This document shows positions 9,478 to 17,910 of a stretch of 64,000 nucleotides of DNA, one piece after another. The notes beneath the pieces are model-generated. The model was not told the origin of the DNA and did no database searches. It saw nothing but the letters and a program-made list of their open reading frames with translations. The DNA comes from Clostridia bacterium (GTDB lineage Bacteria > Bacillota > Peptococcia > DRI-13 > UBA5745): NCBI GenBank assembly GCA_018434325.1, contig JAHDPO010000022.1:17484-81483 (forward strand). The letters are read 5' to 3'. Within the stretch, counting starts at the first letter, position 1; every line of letters begins with the position of its first letter. The position numbers were made by a program, and so were the translations under genes.

Positions 9478-11142
9478 ATGGACAAGCTTTGGGAAATCAC
9501 CTTGGGCGATTTGCTGGATTACCAGGCTGAACGCCATCCGGATCAGGACTGCGTCATTTACAACGACAGGCCTTTTCGCACGACCTACCGGGAATTTCGG
9601 GACTTGGTAAATCTGACGGCCAAAGGTTTTTTGAAACTGGGCATCAAAAAAGGCGACCACGTCTCCATGTGGGGTACCAACGTGCCGGAATGGCAGCTGG
9701 CTCTATGGGCGGCTGCTAAAATCGGCGCTGTCCTGGTGACGGTAAACACCGCTTATAAAGTATTTGAAACGGAATACTTGCTGCGGCAGTCCGATACCCA
9801 TACCCTGGTGATGACCGAAGGCTTTAAGGACAGCAATTATGTAGGCATCATGCAGGAGCTGGTGCCGGAGCTGGCAGGAGCCAAGCCGGGCCAATGGGAA
9901 AGCGAAGGCTTGCCCTGTTTGAAAAATATCATTATCTGCGGCGGCAAGGAGCATGAGGGCATGCTGAACTGGGAGGCGCTGTATGAGCTTGGTAAGGAAG
10001 TCAGCGACGAAGAGCTGGTCTTGGCTCAGCAGGCTTGCCATTTTAATGAAGTGGTCAATATGCAGTACACCTCCGGCACCACCGGCTTTCCTAAAGGCGT
10101 CATGCTGACTCACCTCAATATTTTGAATAACGGCCTGTCTATCGGCGACTGCATGAAGTTTTCCACCGCCGACCGGCTTTGTCTTACGGTGCCTTTATTC
10201 CATTGCTTCGGTCTTGTGCTGGCCACCATGGCCTCCATTACCCATGCCAGCACCATGTGCATCGTTGAGGCCTTCAGCCCCGCCGCCGTGCTGAAAACTA
10301 TTCATGAGGAGAAATGCACTGCCGTTCACGGTGTGCCTACCATGTTTATTGCCATGCTGGAGCATGCCGATTTTGCCAGGACGGATTTTTCGCATATGCG
10401 TACCGGCATCATGGCCGGCTCGCCTTGCCCCGTCAAGGTAATGCGCCAGGTGGTGGATCAAATGAACATGTCGGAGATCACCATCGTTTATGGCTTGACG
10501 GAATCTTCGCCCGGCTGCACCCAAACCACCACCGATGATCCTTTGGATCTGCGGGTATCCACTGTTGGCCGCAATCTGCCTTTTATTGAGACGAAGGTAG
10601 TGGACCCGGAGACCGGTCTGGAATGTCCTCCCGGCGTACCCGGCGAATTCATGGCCAGGGGATATAATATTATGAAGGGTTATTATAAAATGCCGGAAGC
10701 CACCGCTGCCGCCATCACCGCCGACGGCTGGCTACATTCCGGAGATTTAGCCACGGTGGACGAAAATGGTTATTATAAGATCACCGGCCGCATCAAGGAT
10801 ATGATCATCCGGGGCGGTGAAAATATTTATCCCAAGGAAATCGAGGAATGCCTTTATACCCATCCCGGCGTACAGGATGTGCAGGTGGTGGGCGTGCCCA
10901 GCGAGGCTTACGGCGAAGAAGTCATGGCCTACGTTATTTTGAAGCCGGAGTCCGGTCTGACGGAAGAAGAGATCAAGGCCTTTCTGAAAGAGAGGATCGC
11001 CCGGCATAAGGTGCCGAAATACGTGGCCTTCATCAAGGAATTCCCCATGACTGCCAGCGGCAAAATACAGAAATTCAAGCTGCGGGATATGGCCGTAGGC
11101 TTGCTGAAGCTGCAGGACGCCGCCAATATTGAGACGGCGTAA
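9478..11142 (+). CDS. AMP-forming acyl-CoA ligase (acyl-CoA synthetase)
   Basis: A 554-residue member of the ANL adenylating family: acid plus ATP and CoA gives acyl-CoA. Motifs in order are the P-loop YTSGTTGFPKGV (about residue 196), YGLTESSPG (about 340), GWLHSGDLA (about 416), the hinge GRIKDMIIRGGENIYP and the catalytic Lys in TASGKIQKFK (about 524). The start is the ATG at 9478 with AGAGGTG upstream. A GTG at 9466 would merge with the ribosome site. It is the first gene of the T-box operon. With the downstream 2-oxoacid oxidoreductase it suggests amino-acid-derived acyl groups (branched-chain or aryl), which is inference. It resembles medium- and long-chain fatty acyl-CoA ligases, and chain specificity is not readable. 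Confidence 0.93.
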   Translation: MDKLWEITLGDLLDYQAERHPDQDCVIYNDRPFRTTYREFRDLVNLTAKGFLKLGIKKGDHVSMWGTNVPEWQLALWAAAKIGAVLVTVNTAYKVFETEYLLRQSDTHTLVMTEGFKDSNYVGIMQELVPELAGAKPGQWESEGLPCLKNIIICGGKEHEGMLNWEALYELGKEVSDEELVLAQQACHFNEVVNMQYTSGTTGFPKGVMLTHLNILNNGLSIGDCMKFSTADRLCLTVPLFHCFGLVLATMASITHASTMCIVEAFSPAAVLKTIHEEKCTAVHGVPTMFIAMLEHADFARTDFSHMRTGIMAGSPCPVKVMRQVVDQMNMSEITIVYGLTESSPGCTQTTTDDPLDLRVSTVGRNLPFIETKVVDPETGLECPPGVPGEFMARGYNIMKGYYKMPEATAAAITADGWLHSGDLATVDENGYYKITGRIKDMIIRGGENIYPKEIEECLYTHPGVQDVQVVGVPSEAYGEEVMAYVILKPESGLTEEEIKAFLKERIARHKVPKYVAFIKEFPMTASGKIQKFKLRDMAVGLLKLQDAANIETA

Positions 11143-11162
11143 GGGAGAAAGGAGAGATAACG

Positions 11163-11984
11163 ATGAAATATGGTTTTTCTACCATCGGCTGTCCCGGCTG
11201 GCTATGGAAGGAAGTAATAGCCACAGCCAAGGATTTAGGCTATGACGGCATAGAGCTGCGAGGCTTGGCCAATAAGATTTATCTTCCTTCTACCCGTACG
11301 TTTTCTCTGGAAAACTGCCATCAGATCAGATTGCAGCTGGAGGAACTGGGCCTTGAAATACCTTGCCTGAGCACATCGGCTTTCATTTACGATAAAGAGC
11401 GGCAGGCGGCGGCCCAGGCGGAAATGCGGGACTACATCAATTTGGCGGCTTTATTGGGGACGCCTTATATCCGGGTATTGGCGGATAAGGACGCCGCTCC
11501 CGGTCTGGCGGCAGTGGATGAGGCTGTTGTTATCGAAAACCTGCGGGAATTATCCTCTTTGGCAGAGGATAAGGAAGTGATGATTCTGGTGGAAACAAAC
11601 GGCGTTTATGCCGACTCCCGCAAAATGGCGGCTCTTATGGAAAAGCTGGCGGATCCCAACATTGGCGTACTTTGGGATATCCACCATCCCTTCCGGTTTT
11701 TTGATGAAAAACCGGCGGATACTTACGGCCGCCTGCAAAACTGGATTTGTCATGCTCATGTCAAGGATTCCCTGCGGGAAGGACAGCGGGTCGTTTATAA
11801 AATGATGGGCTACGGCGATGTGCCTGTTAAAGAAGCATTATGGCTGCTGCAGGACAACGGCTATGATGGCTTCGTGGTTTTGGAATGGCTAAAGCGCTGG
11901 GTAGCGGATCTGGAGGATCCGGGGATTGTGTTTGCTCATTTCCCCTATGCCATCAAGCGAATGATCAAACGGAAGGAAGGATAA
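11163..11984 (+). CDS. sugar phosphate isomerase/epimerase-like TIM-barrel protein (AP-endonuclease-2 family)
   Basis: A 273-residue xylose-isomerase-like TIM barrel. The N-terminal strand GYDGIELRG, the VETNG, DIHHP and HAHVKDS segments and the C-terminal VVLEWLKRW provide the Glu, Asp/His, His and Glu residues that hold divalent metal in this fold. Family members isomerise or epimerise sugars, inosose or hydroxypyruvate. It lies 20 bases after the acyl-CoA ligase and 3 bases before the oxidoreductase gamma subunit, so it is co-transcribed. Why an isomerase should sit in a 2-oxoacid operon is unclear and the substrate is unknown. Confidence 0.85.
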   Translation: MKYGFSTIGCPGWLWKEVIATAKDLGYDGIELRGLANKIYLPSTRTFSLENCHQIRLQLEELGLEIPCLSTSAFIYDKERQAAAQAEMRDYINLAALLGTPYIRVLADKDAAPGLAAVDEAVVIENLRELSSLAEDKEVMILVETNGVYADSRKMAALMEKLADPNIGVLWDIHHPFRFFDEKPADTYGRLQNWICHAHVKDSLREGQRVVYKMMGYGDVPVKEALWLLQDNGYDGFVVLEWLKRWVADLEDPGIVFAHFPYAIKRMIKRKEG

Positions 11985-11987
11985 CCC

Positions 11988-12587
11988 ATGTTGGAATTGC
12001 GGATTCACGGCCGTGGCGGCCAAGGCGTGGTGACCCTGGCGGAGCTTCTGGCCAAAGGGGCGGTGAAGGCGGGCAAGGAAGCCCAGACTCTGCCCTTTTT
12101 CGGTGTGGAACGCCGGGGGGCGGCAGTGAAGGCCTGTGTGCGAATTGCTGAAGAACCCATACTTTTGCGCTCTATGTCCTATCAACCGGGATATATAGCG
12201 CTGATGCAGGAGAACCTGCTGCCCTACGCCAAGCTGGAGGGCTTTGGCCAAGATGGGACAGAGCCTGTATTTATTATTAACGGCAAAGAACTTTTGGATG
12301 TGGCTGCTGAGCAATGGCTGGTGGATGCGGAGAAAATCGCCCGGGATCAGGGTCTGGTTTTTGGCGGCGAAGCCTATATCAATGTACCGATGCTGGGAGC
12401 CGTAGCCCGGGTGATGGGCCTGTCTCTGGAATATGTGGAAGCTGCCATCCGGGAACAATGGCCTGGCAAAAAAGCCGAGCCTAATCTGGCGGCGGCAAAG
12501 GCAGCCTACGAAAAAGTGGAGAAAGTGGAAATGGCAGAGAAAGCTGAGACAGTAGAGAAAGCAGAGAAGGGGTGCGGCGAAGAATGA
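11988..12587 (+). CDS. 2-oxoacid:ferredoxin oxidoreductase, gamma subunit
   Basis: A 199-residue gamma subunit (domain III of pyruvate:ferredoxin oxidoreductase), recognised by the N-terminal HGRGGQGVVTLAELLAKGA and FFGVERRGAAV. It forms the four-subunit enzyme that converts a 2-oxoacid, CoA and oxidised ferredoxin to acyl-CoA and CO2 in the cytoplasm. The last 35 residues are a charged tail of imperfect KVEK/KAE repeats, probably a short helix and unusual for the family. The stop overlaps the start of the delta subunit (ATGA). Confidence 0.93.
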   Translation: MLELRIHGRGGQGVVTLAELLAKGAVKAGKEAQTLPFFGVERRGAAVKACVRIAEEPILLRSMSYQPGYIALMQENLLPYAKLEGFGQDGTEPVFIINGKELLDVAAEQWLVDAEKIARDQGLVFGGEAYINVPMLGAVARVMGLSLEYVEAAIREQWPGKKAEPNLAAAKAAYEKVEKVEMAEKAETVEKAEKGCGEE

Positions 12588-12844
12588 CGAAAGAAGTCTT
12601 ACAGCCTCTGGCAAAGCCGGTATACGGCGCCGGCGGCCCTACCGGCACCTGGCGCAGCCAGCGGCCGGTGCTGGATAAGGAGAAATGTACGGGCTGCCTG
12701 CTTTGCTGGATTTACTGCCCGGAGGCCGTGATTGCCCGGGAAGACCGTGCCATCGATTACGAATACTGCAAAGGCTGCGGCTTGTGTGCCAGGGAATGTC
12801 CTGTGGGGGCCATTGCCATGATCAGAGAGGGGGAAGAGGCATGA
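12584..12844 (+). CDS. 2-oxoacid:ferredoxin oxidoreductase, delta (2x[4Fe-4S] ferredoxin) subunit
   Basis: An 86-residue ferredoxin-like subunit with two CxxCxxCxxxCP clusters (CTGCLLCWIYCP and CKGCGLCARECP), each expected to bind a [4Fe-4S] centre and pass electrons from the catalytic subunits to ferredoxin. The start is the ATG at 12584, which overlaps the gamma stop in an ATGA junction. GGGGTG lies just upstream. A GTG four codons earlier is possible but less likely. Its own stop overlaps the alpha start in the same way, which fits translational coupling of a fixed-stoichiometry complex. Confidence 0.94.
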   Translation: MTKEVLQPLAKPVYGAGGPTGTWRSQRPVLDKEKCTGCLLCWIYCPEAVIAREDRAIDYEYCKGCGLCARECPVGAIAMIREGEEA

Positions 12845-14046
12845 GCAGAGAAATTGCCACAGGCAATACGGCCTGTGCTTTGGCGGTCAAGGCAGCCAAT
12901 GTGGACTTTATTGCCGTTTACCCCATTACGCCCCAGACCACCATATCGGAGAAGCTGGCTGATTATGCCGCTGCCGGAGAGCTGACGGGCAAATACCTGA
13001 CGGTGGAGTCGGAGCATAGCGTCATGAGCGCCGTAGCCGCCGCTGCCGCCACCGGAGCCCGCACCTTTACGGCCACTTCCTCCCAGGGGCTTTTGTATAT
13101 GCATGAAATTCTGCATTATGCTGCCGGCGGCAGGCTGCCGGTGGTGATGGTCAACGTCAACCGGGCGGTTTGCGCTCCCTGGTGCCTGTATGCCGATCAT
13201 CAGGACAGCGTTTCCCAGAGAGATACGGGCTGGCTGCAGTTTTACTGCGCTTCCCATCAGGAGATATATGACAGCATCTTTTTGGCCTATAAGGTGGCGG
13301 AGCAAATGGAAATCCCCGTTATGATCAACTATGACGGCTTCCTGCTGTCCCATTCCATGCTGCCTTTTGAAACCCTGGAGCAGGAAGTCATCGACAGCTA
13401 CCTGCCGGCAAGGCAGCCGGCCTGGCGCCTGCATCCTCAATGGGGCGGCACCTTTTCCAATGTGGCGGGAGCTGCCGAATATGCCGCCTACCGCCATAAG
13501 CTGGCCCAGGATACTTTGGAGGCTTTGCCGGTGATCAAGGCGGCCATTGCCGAATACGAGGAGCTGACGGGGCGGCCCCAGCCGGGGCTGGTTCAGGCCG
13601 GCAGTAAGGGAGGGCAGGCCGGTGGCACGGGCCGGACCGGCGGTGAAGGTCAGGCTGACAGCGAGAGCCAGACTGGAGGCGAGAGCCAGGCTGAGGTTTA
13701 TTTGCTGTCCATGGGCTCCATGGCGGCGGAAATGGAACTGGCTGCGGCAGAACTGACGAAGCAGGGTATTCCTGCTGCGGCCTTGAAGCTCAGGATTTAC
13801 CGGCCCTTCCCGGCAGAGGAGCTGGCGGCCTTGTTGCCTGCCGGCAGTACTCTGATCGTGCTGGACCGCAATCTGGCCTACGGACACAGCGGCGGCGCAC
13901 TCTTGATGGAAGCCCGTTCCGCTTTATACAATAGCGGCAAAAACATCAAAATAGCCGGCTCGGCCGTAGGTATCGGCGGCCAGGACCTGCCGGTATCCCT
14001 TCTTATTGAAGAAATCCGGCGGTTATTGGAGGTGACGAAATCATGA
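12841..14046 (+). CDS. 2-oxoacid:ferredoxin oxidoreductase, alpha subunit
   Basis: A 401-residue alpha subunit. The N-terminus ATGNTACALAVKAANVDFI leads to AVYPITPQTTISEKL, the pyrimidine-binding domain of the thiamine diphosphate enzyme. The C-terminal domain carries LDRNLAYGHSGG. An insert around residues 255-285 is rich in Gly, Gln, Ser and Thr with GGEGQ/GGESQ repeats and looks like a flexible linker that neighbours in the family usually lack. The start is the ATG in the ATGA overlap with delta. The open frame continues upstream, but only through the delta gene. The lack of an extra N-terminal domain fits the VorB/KorA-type four-subunit class rather than pyruvate-specific single-chain enzymes. 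Confidence 0.94.
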   Translation: MSREIATGNTACALAVKAANVDFIAVYPITPQTTISEKLADYAAAGELTGKYLTVESEHSVMSAVAAAAATGARTFTATSSQGLLYMHEILHYAAGGRLPVVMVNVNRAVCAPWCLYADHQDSVSQRDTGWLQFYCASHQEIYDSIFLAYKVAEQMEIPVMINYDGFLLSHSMLPFETLEQEVIDSYLPARQPAWRLHPQWGGTFSNVAGAAEYAAYRHKLAQDTLEALPVIKAAIAEYEELTGRPQPGLVQAGSKGGQAGGTGRTGGEGQADSESQTGGESQAEVYLLSMGSMAAEMELAAAELTKQGIPAAALKLRIYRPFPAEELAALLPAGSTLIVLDRNLAYGHSGGALLMEARSALYNSGKNIKIAGSAVGIGGQDLPVSLLIEEIRRLLEVTKS

Positions 14047-14981
14047 GTATTTCCGCAAAGTTAACGGATATGCCGGATCATGAGCTGATCCAAAGAGGTA
14101 CCGGCGCTTGTGCCGGCTGCCCTTCCCCCATGGGATTGAGAATCGTCGGCAAAGCCCTGGGCCCTGACGCCATCATGGTGATGACGCCTTCCTGCGCCGT
14201 AGCCAGCATCGGTATGATGCCCAAAAGCTGTTACGATGTGCCGGTGCTCAACGTTTGCTTTGCCTCCGCTGGCGCTTCGGCTGCCGGCATCAGCGGCGCC
14301 TTGGATGTGCAAATCGCCAAGGGCGTCATTGCCGGCCCCAAACCGGTGGTCTTCAACTGGGTCGGCGACGGCGGCACATACGATATCGGCTTCCAGGGCG
14401 TATCGGCAGCCGCTGAGCGCAACGACGACTTCATCCACTTCTGTTATAACAACGAAGCCTATTCCAACACCGGCGTTCAGCGCAGCGGCGCCACGCCCCT
14501 CCATGCCGCTACCACCACCACGCCGGCGGGCAAGAGCGAAGGCAAAAAAAGCATGCCCTTGCTGATGCTGGATCATGCTCCCGCTTACGTGGCTACGGCT
14601 TCCATAGCCTATCCCCAGGATTTCTATAAAAAAATAGCGAAAGCCAAAGATATCAAAGGCTTCCGCTATATTGAGCTCCACGCTCCCTGCGGTCCCGGCT
14701 GGAAATTTCCCGCCAGCGAAACGGTGGAGATCGGCAGAATGGCGGTAAAGACGGGGGCTTGGGCTTTATGGGAGGCGGAGAATGGCGCGTTGACCATCAA
14801 TGCGCCTACCTTGCAGCTGGCCGAAGGCAAGACCAAGCCTTCCTCTCTGGAAGATTATTTGAAAGTACAGGGCCGTTTTGCCGGTTTGATGAAAGACGCC
14901 GCCAAGGAGCAGGCTATTGCCGTCATGGCCCAAGGCATTGAAAAGGAACTGGCGGATCTGCTGGCGCGAAGCAAGCGCTAG
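14043..14981 (+). CDS. 2-oxoacid:ferredoxin oxidoreductase, beta (TPP-binding) subunit
   Basis: A 312-residue beta subunit that binds the thiamine diphosphate. It has Cys ligands in GTGACAGCPSP for a [4Fe-4S] centre and the TPP/Mg motif GDGGTYDIG followed about 30 residues later by NNEAYSNTG. ATGA overlap with alpha. It is the last gene of the T-box operon. A branched-chain or aromatic 2-oxoacid substrate is suggested by the T-box and the acyl-CoA ligase, but pyruvate-type activity cannot be excluded. The 180 bases after it hold GC-rich repeats of CCGGTTGCCAGA type and a strong hairpin. Confidence 0.94.
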   Translation: MSISAKLTDMPDHELIQRGTGACAGCPSPMGLRIVGKALGPDAIMVMTPSCAVASIGMMPKSCYDVPVLNVCFASAGASAAGISGALDVQIAKGVIAGPKPVVFNWVGDGGTYDIGFQGVSAAAERNDDFIHFCYNNEAYSNTGVQRSGATPLHAATTTTPAGKSEGKKSMPLLMLDHAPAYVATASIAYPQDFYKKIAKAKDIKGFRYIELHAPCGPGWKFPASETVEIGRMAVKTGAWALWEAENGALTINAPTLQLAEGKTKPSSLEDYLKVQGRFAGLMKDAAKEQAIAVMAQGIEKELADLLARSKR

Positions 14982-15098
14982 GACCGGCTGGCGGAACCGG
15001 TTGCCAGAACCGGCGCCAATGGCCAGGGCCGGTTGCCAGAGCGGTCGCCTGAGGCGGAACCTGCTGCGGAACGAGCCGACCCTTCGATGTAATACACT

Positions 15099-15139
15099 AA
15101 GATCCGCCTTACCACGGACGCGTGGCAGGGCGGATCTTT
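15099..15139. terminator. hairpin between convergent genes
   Basis: AAGATCCGCC pairs with GGCGGATCTT around an inner CCACG/CGTGG stem. No long T-run follows in either direction, but the position between the convergent oxidoreductase operon and threonine dehydratase fits a bidirectional terminator. Confidence 0.65.
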
Positions 15140-15161
15140 GCTTGCACCTGTTAATTCAGAA

Positions 15162-16148
15162 TCAGTCTAACAATTGCTTTAATGCTTCGCGGCTGATATT
15201 GCCGCCGGAAAGGATGAAGCAGATTTTCTGGCCCTCAGCCAGGGGGATTCTGTCATTCAAAGCGGCGGCAAAGGCCATGGCGGAGCTGGGCTCCATGATC
15301 AGCTTGGCTTCAAAGGTCATCAGGGCCAAAGCTTCCTTAATCATGTTTTCTTCCACACTCACCAAATGATCCACATAGGTTTTAATCATCTGGTAATTTA
15401 ATTCTTTGGCAGTCATGGTGCGGGTGCCGTCGGCAATAGAAAGCTTATCGGGGTAGAGAGTCAGGGGATGGCCGATTTGCTGGCTGGCCGCAAAACGGGG
15501 CACCAGGGCCGGCTCCACCCCGTAAACAACAGTCTGAGGATTGAGGGATTTAGCGGCCAGAGCAATACCGGAAATCAGACCGCCGCCGCCGATGGGGCAG
15601 ACGATGGCTGCCATATCCGGCTGCTCCTCCATGATTTCCAGGCCGATGGTGCCTTGGCCGGCTATGACTAAGGGATCATTGTAGGCATGAACGAAGCTGT
15701 AGCCCTCCCGCTCCATGATTTCAAGAGCCGTGACTTCCGATTCATTATTGTTTTGGCCCTTGATGATTACCTGGGCGCCATAGGCTCTGGCTTTGTCCGC
15801 CTTGAGAGGAGAGGCGATTTCCGGCATCAGTACCGTGGCCTTGAGACCGGCTTTTTTGGCGGCGTAAGCCACGCCTTGGGCATGGTTGCCGGAAGAAACG
15901 GTGATGACTCCCTCTGTACAGCCTTTGGCGGCCAGATCCAGGATTTTGTTGGTGGCGCCCCGTATTTTGAAAGAACCGATAGGCTGAAAGCTTTCCGGCT
16001 TAACATAAATCTCAGCGCCTTTGAAAAACTTATCCAGCTGCGGCAGCCTCAAAAGAGGTGTGGGGCTAACCAAGCCTTTGATTCGGGCAGCCGCCTCTTT
16101 GATGCGGTCAAAGGTCACCAGGTCCACCATATCCGCCATGTCTATCAT
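15162..16148 (-). CDS. threonine/serine dehydratase (PLP fold type II)
   Basis: A 328-residue PLP enzyme of the TdcB/IlvA catalytic-domain type: L-threonine to 2-oxobutanoate and ammonia. The PLP Lys lies in GSFKIRGA (about residue 62), with the SSGNHAQGVAYAAK asparagine loop, the CPIGGGGLISG phosphate loop and the C-terminal LSGGNIS. There is no C-terminal ACT regulatory domain, as in catabolic TdcB or serine/threonine deaminases. Three in-frame ATGs lie within the first seven codons, and GGGAG is best spaced for the second or third. Isoleucine supply, threonine fermentation or serine deamination all remain possible. Monocistronic. Confidence 0.93.
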   Translation of the reverse strand: MIDMADMVDLVTFDRIKEAAARIKGLVSPTPLLRLPQLDKFFKGAEIYVKPESFQPIGSFKIRGATNKILDLAAKGCTEGVITVSSGNHAQGVAYAAKKAGLKATVLMPEIASPLKADKARAYGAQVIIKGQNNNESEVTALEIMEREGYSFVHAYNDPLVIAGQGTIGLEIMEEQPDMAAIVCPIGGGGLISGIALAAKSLNPQTVVYGVEPALVPRFAASQQIGHPLTLYPDKLSIADGTRTMTAKELNYQMIKTYVDHLVSVEENMIKEALALMTFEAKLIMEPSSAMAFAAALNDRIPLAEGQKICFILSGGNISREALKQLLD

Positions 16149-16194
16149 CTCGCTCCCTATGAGTTTTTTTACGAATAAAACTAATTAGAATGCT

Positions 16195-16445
16195 ACCACA
16201 CCTTATACTAATCTGCAATTAAAAACCTTTAGTTTTTAATTTGCCGCACAGAATGCGGCAGTGGGCTTTGCCCACGCAGATTGGCATATATACTATTCTG
16301 CCTGCGCCTTTGGCGCAGTGGCAATTGAGAATTGCCAGATTAGAATATGGCATATTTTAATCGCAGAATAGTATTGCCGCAGCTTTCAAGGCTGCCCGGG
16401 CCCGCAATTATTCCCGAATTGCCTCGCAACCTGTGATTGCGCTTC
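16195..16445. repeat. cluster of interleaved inverted repeats upstream of mscL
   Basis: This gene-free stretch is almost entirely self-complementary. Local hairpins include AAAAACCTTTAGTTTTT, CCGCACAGAATGCGG, GTGGGCTTTGCCCAC, CTGCGCCTTTGGCGCAG and GGCAATTGAGAATTGCC. Longer arms cross them: CTAATCTGCAATT (16208-16220) with AATTGCCAGATTAG (16330-16343), and ACTATTCTGC (16292-16301) with GCAGAATAGT (16363-16372). The second pair interleaves with the first, giving a pseudoknot-like arrangement. It could be a composite of short palindromic repeats or a structured RNA. I see no coding frame. Confidence 0.7.
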
Positions 16446-16517
16446 ATTTTGGCTCATGGTATAATTTCTCAGATCGGTTTAATTAAAATGATTACTAAGA
16501 GAGCTGGAGGTGCTCCC

Positions 16518-16949
16518 ATGAGGGAAATGATTAATGAATTTAAAAAATTTATTGCCAGGGGCAATGTTATTGATTTAGCTGTAGGTATCATTATCGGTAC
16601 TGCTTTTACGGCTATTGTCAATGCTTTGGTGCAGGGAATATTCATGCCGGTGATCGGCATCTTAATCAGCGGCGTAAACTTCACCGATCTGAAGTTTGTC
16701 CTGAAGCCCGCTGTCGGCGATGTGGCGGAAGTAGCCATTGCCTACGGTGATTTTATTCAACAGATCATCAATTTCCTGATTATCGCTTTTGTGGTATTTA
16801 TAATGGTCAAATTTATCAACAAGCTTCAAAAAAAGCAGGAAGAATGTCCGGCCCCGGCTCCTGCTCCCGCTCCCGTTCCGCCGGCCCCCTCCGAGGAGGC
16901 TGTTTTGCTTACGGAGATCCGGGACCTGCTGAAAGAAAATAAGAATTAG
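16518..16949 (+). CDS. mscL: large-conductance mechanosensitive channel MscL
   Basis: A 143-residue MscL. The amphipathic N-terminal helix MREMINEFKKFIARGNVIDL leads into TM1 (VGIIIGTAFTAIVNALV). The periplasmic loop and TM2 (FLIIAFVVFIMVKFINKL) follow, then the cytoplasmic helix. The pentameric channel opens under membrane tension to release osmolytes. The start is the ATG at 16518 preceded by GGAGGTG, as family alignments require. An upstream in-frame extension begins inside the repeat region and is rejected. A run of AP repeats (about residues 115-127) links TM2 to the terminal helix and is longer than usual. Confidence 0.97.
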   Translation: MREMINEFKKFIARGNVIDLAVGIIIGTAFTAIVNALVQGIFMPVIGILISGVNFTDLKFVLKPAVGDVAEVAIAYGDFIQQIINFLIIAFVVFIMVKFINKLQKKQEECPAPAPAPAPVPPAPSEEAVLLTEIRDLLKENKN

Positions 16950-16978
16950 CAGAAATTAATAATAACCTGACTTTCTGC
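16949..16978 (+). terminator. hairpin after mscL
   Basis: GCAGAAA at the mscL stop pairs with TTTCTGC at 16972-16978. There is no clear T-run. The same arms recur in the hairpin at 17443-17490. Confidence 0.4.
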
Positions 16979-17051
16979 GAAATGGGAACCATACAGGAAT
17001 GAGCATTTTTTAGCGGCCTTGGTTTGAAGGAACTGCTGAGCCATTCTTTAC

Positions 17052-17186
17052 GCAAAATTGCAAGTTTAAAGTGTCCGGAGCATCACTTTCGGTTGTATTC
17101 GGGCGGCATTTGGCTATATTTAGTGTCGCGGTCAGGATATGTTCACTATTCTGAAGGGACAGCACACTTTAAACTTGCAATTTTGC
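17052..17186 (+). repeat. MITE-like inverted-repeat element, copy A
   Basis: About 135 bases bounded by perfect inverted arms of 23 bases that begin GCAAAATTGCAAGTTTAAAG and end with the complement at 17164-17186. The interior shares blocks with copies B (22434-22578) and C (61536-61678): TATTTAGTG followed by a CGCTATTCT-like block and GGGACAG just before the right arm. It carries no coding capacity. An open frame that crosses it is not a gene. Whether it is mobile or a long RNA hairpin is unknown. Confidence 0.8.
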
Positions 17187-17442
17187 TCATTTGGGACTGC
17201 AAGACGTTAGCCGGCTTCCCCTATTGTGGAAGGAACCGGAGTAACGGAAATCCTTATCTTTATCCGGTTCGAGGTGGGATCTGGCGCCGCTCTTTTGCAG
17301 CGGATAGGAATTTCAGGCTAAATTCAAGATGTACCTCCACACAACGTGCAATTTTGAGCAAGGGTCGACGCTTGACAGCGACTTGGTTTCGTTTCTGTAG
17401 GGTTTACTTTTATAGGAAGACAGGTAATAGGAAGAATTATAA
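17187..17442. other. gene-free spacer, nothing recognised
   Basis: I see no gene here. A fragment GTGCAATTTTGAGCA near 17348 resembles the tip of the neighbouring inverted-repeat element and may be a decayed copy. Confidence 0.5.
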
Positions 17443-17490
17443 AAAAGCAGAAAGTTAATCACGATGAAAGGTGACTTACTTTCTGCTTTT
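17443..17490. terminator. terminator hairpin downstream of the cupin gene region
   Basis: AAAAGCAGAAAGT (17443-17455) pairs perfectly with ACTTTCTGCTTTT (17478-17490), giving a U-tract in both directions. It can end the minus-strand cupin transcript. Confidence 0.7.
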
Positions 17491-17559
17491 GTGTTGCCCC
17501 GTACCGGTTGCCTCCCGGTTCAATTACTGTCCCTGATACTGTCCCTGAGAGCAATACCC

Positions 17560-17910
17560 TTAGTTTTCGCGATTTTCCGGAAAAAGGACGATCAGCAGCA
17601 TTTTGAAACGTTCCTGAGCGTAAACAGCGTGAGGGATTGTTGCCGGCATCACGATAGCTTCTTTTTCCCGCAGAATGTGATCCTGGCCGTCTATGGTGAT
17701 GCGGCCTTCGCCTTCCAATACTAAAACCATTGCGTCGCCCTTGGAATCGTGGCTGCTGATTTCTTCGCCTTTATCGAAAGCAAAAAGGGTTAGGCTGTGG
17801 TGCTTGCTTTGGGCCAAAGTCCTGCTGACGATTTGGCCGTCAAGATAAGATACCTGGCCGGCAAAGTCTAATACCTGGCTGTGATCGATGTTGCGAATGA
17901 ATTTTTCCAT
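17560..17910 (-). CDS. cupin-domain protein
   Basis: A 116-residue single-domain cupin. The beta-barrel motif is visible as SSHDSKGDAMVLVLEGEG, with metal-ligand His and the G(X)5HXH-like region degenerate, and PATIPHAVYA as the second cupin motif. Small cupins of this kind bind a metal or small molecule, and the role here is unknown. The start is the ATG at 17908-17910 after GAGGAG. The upstream open frame runs through the promoter region and is rejected. A perfect dyad lies about 115 bases upstream. Monocistronic. Confidence 0.88.
   Translation of the reverse strand: MEKFIRNIDHSQVLDFAGQVSYLDGQIVSRTLAQSKHHSLTLFAFDKGEEISSHDSKGDAMVLVLEGEGRITIDGQDHILREKEAIVMPATIPHAVYAQERFKMLLIVLFPENREN

Noticed and set aside
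12757..13887. 376-residue open frame on the minus strand
   Set aside because: Antisense to the alpha subunit of the 2-oxoacid oxidoreductase, which has clear family motifs.
17024..17458. 144-residue open frame on the plus strand
   Set aside because: It runs across the inverted-repeat element and a terminator hairpin, has no ribosome site and no recognisable protein features.
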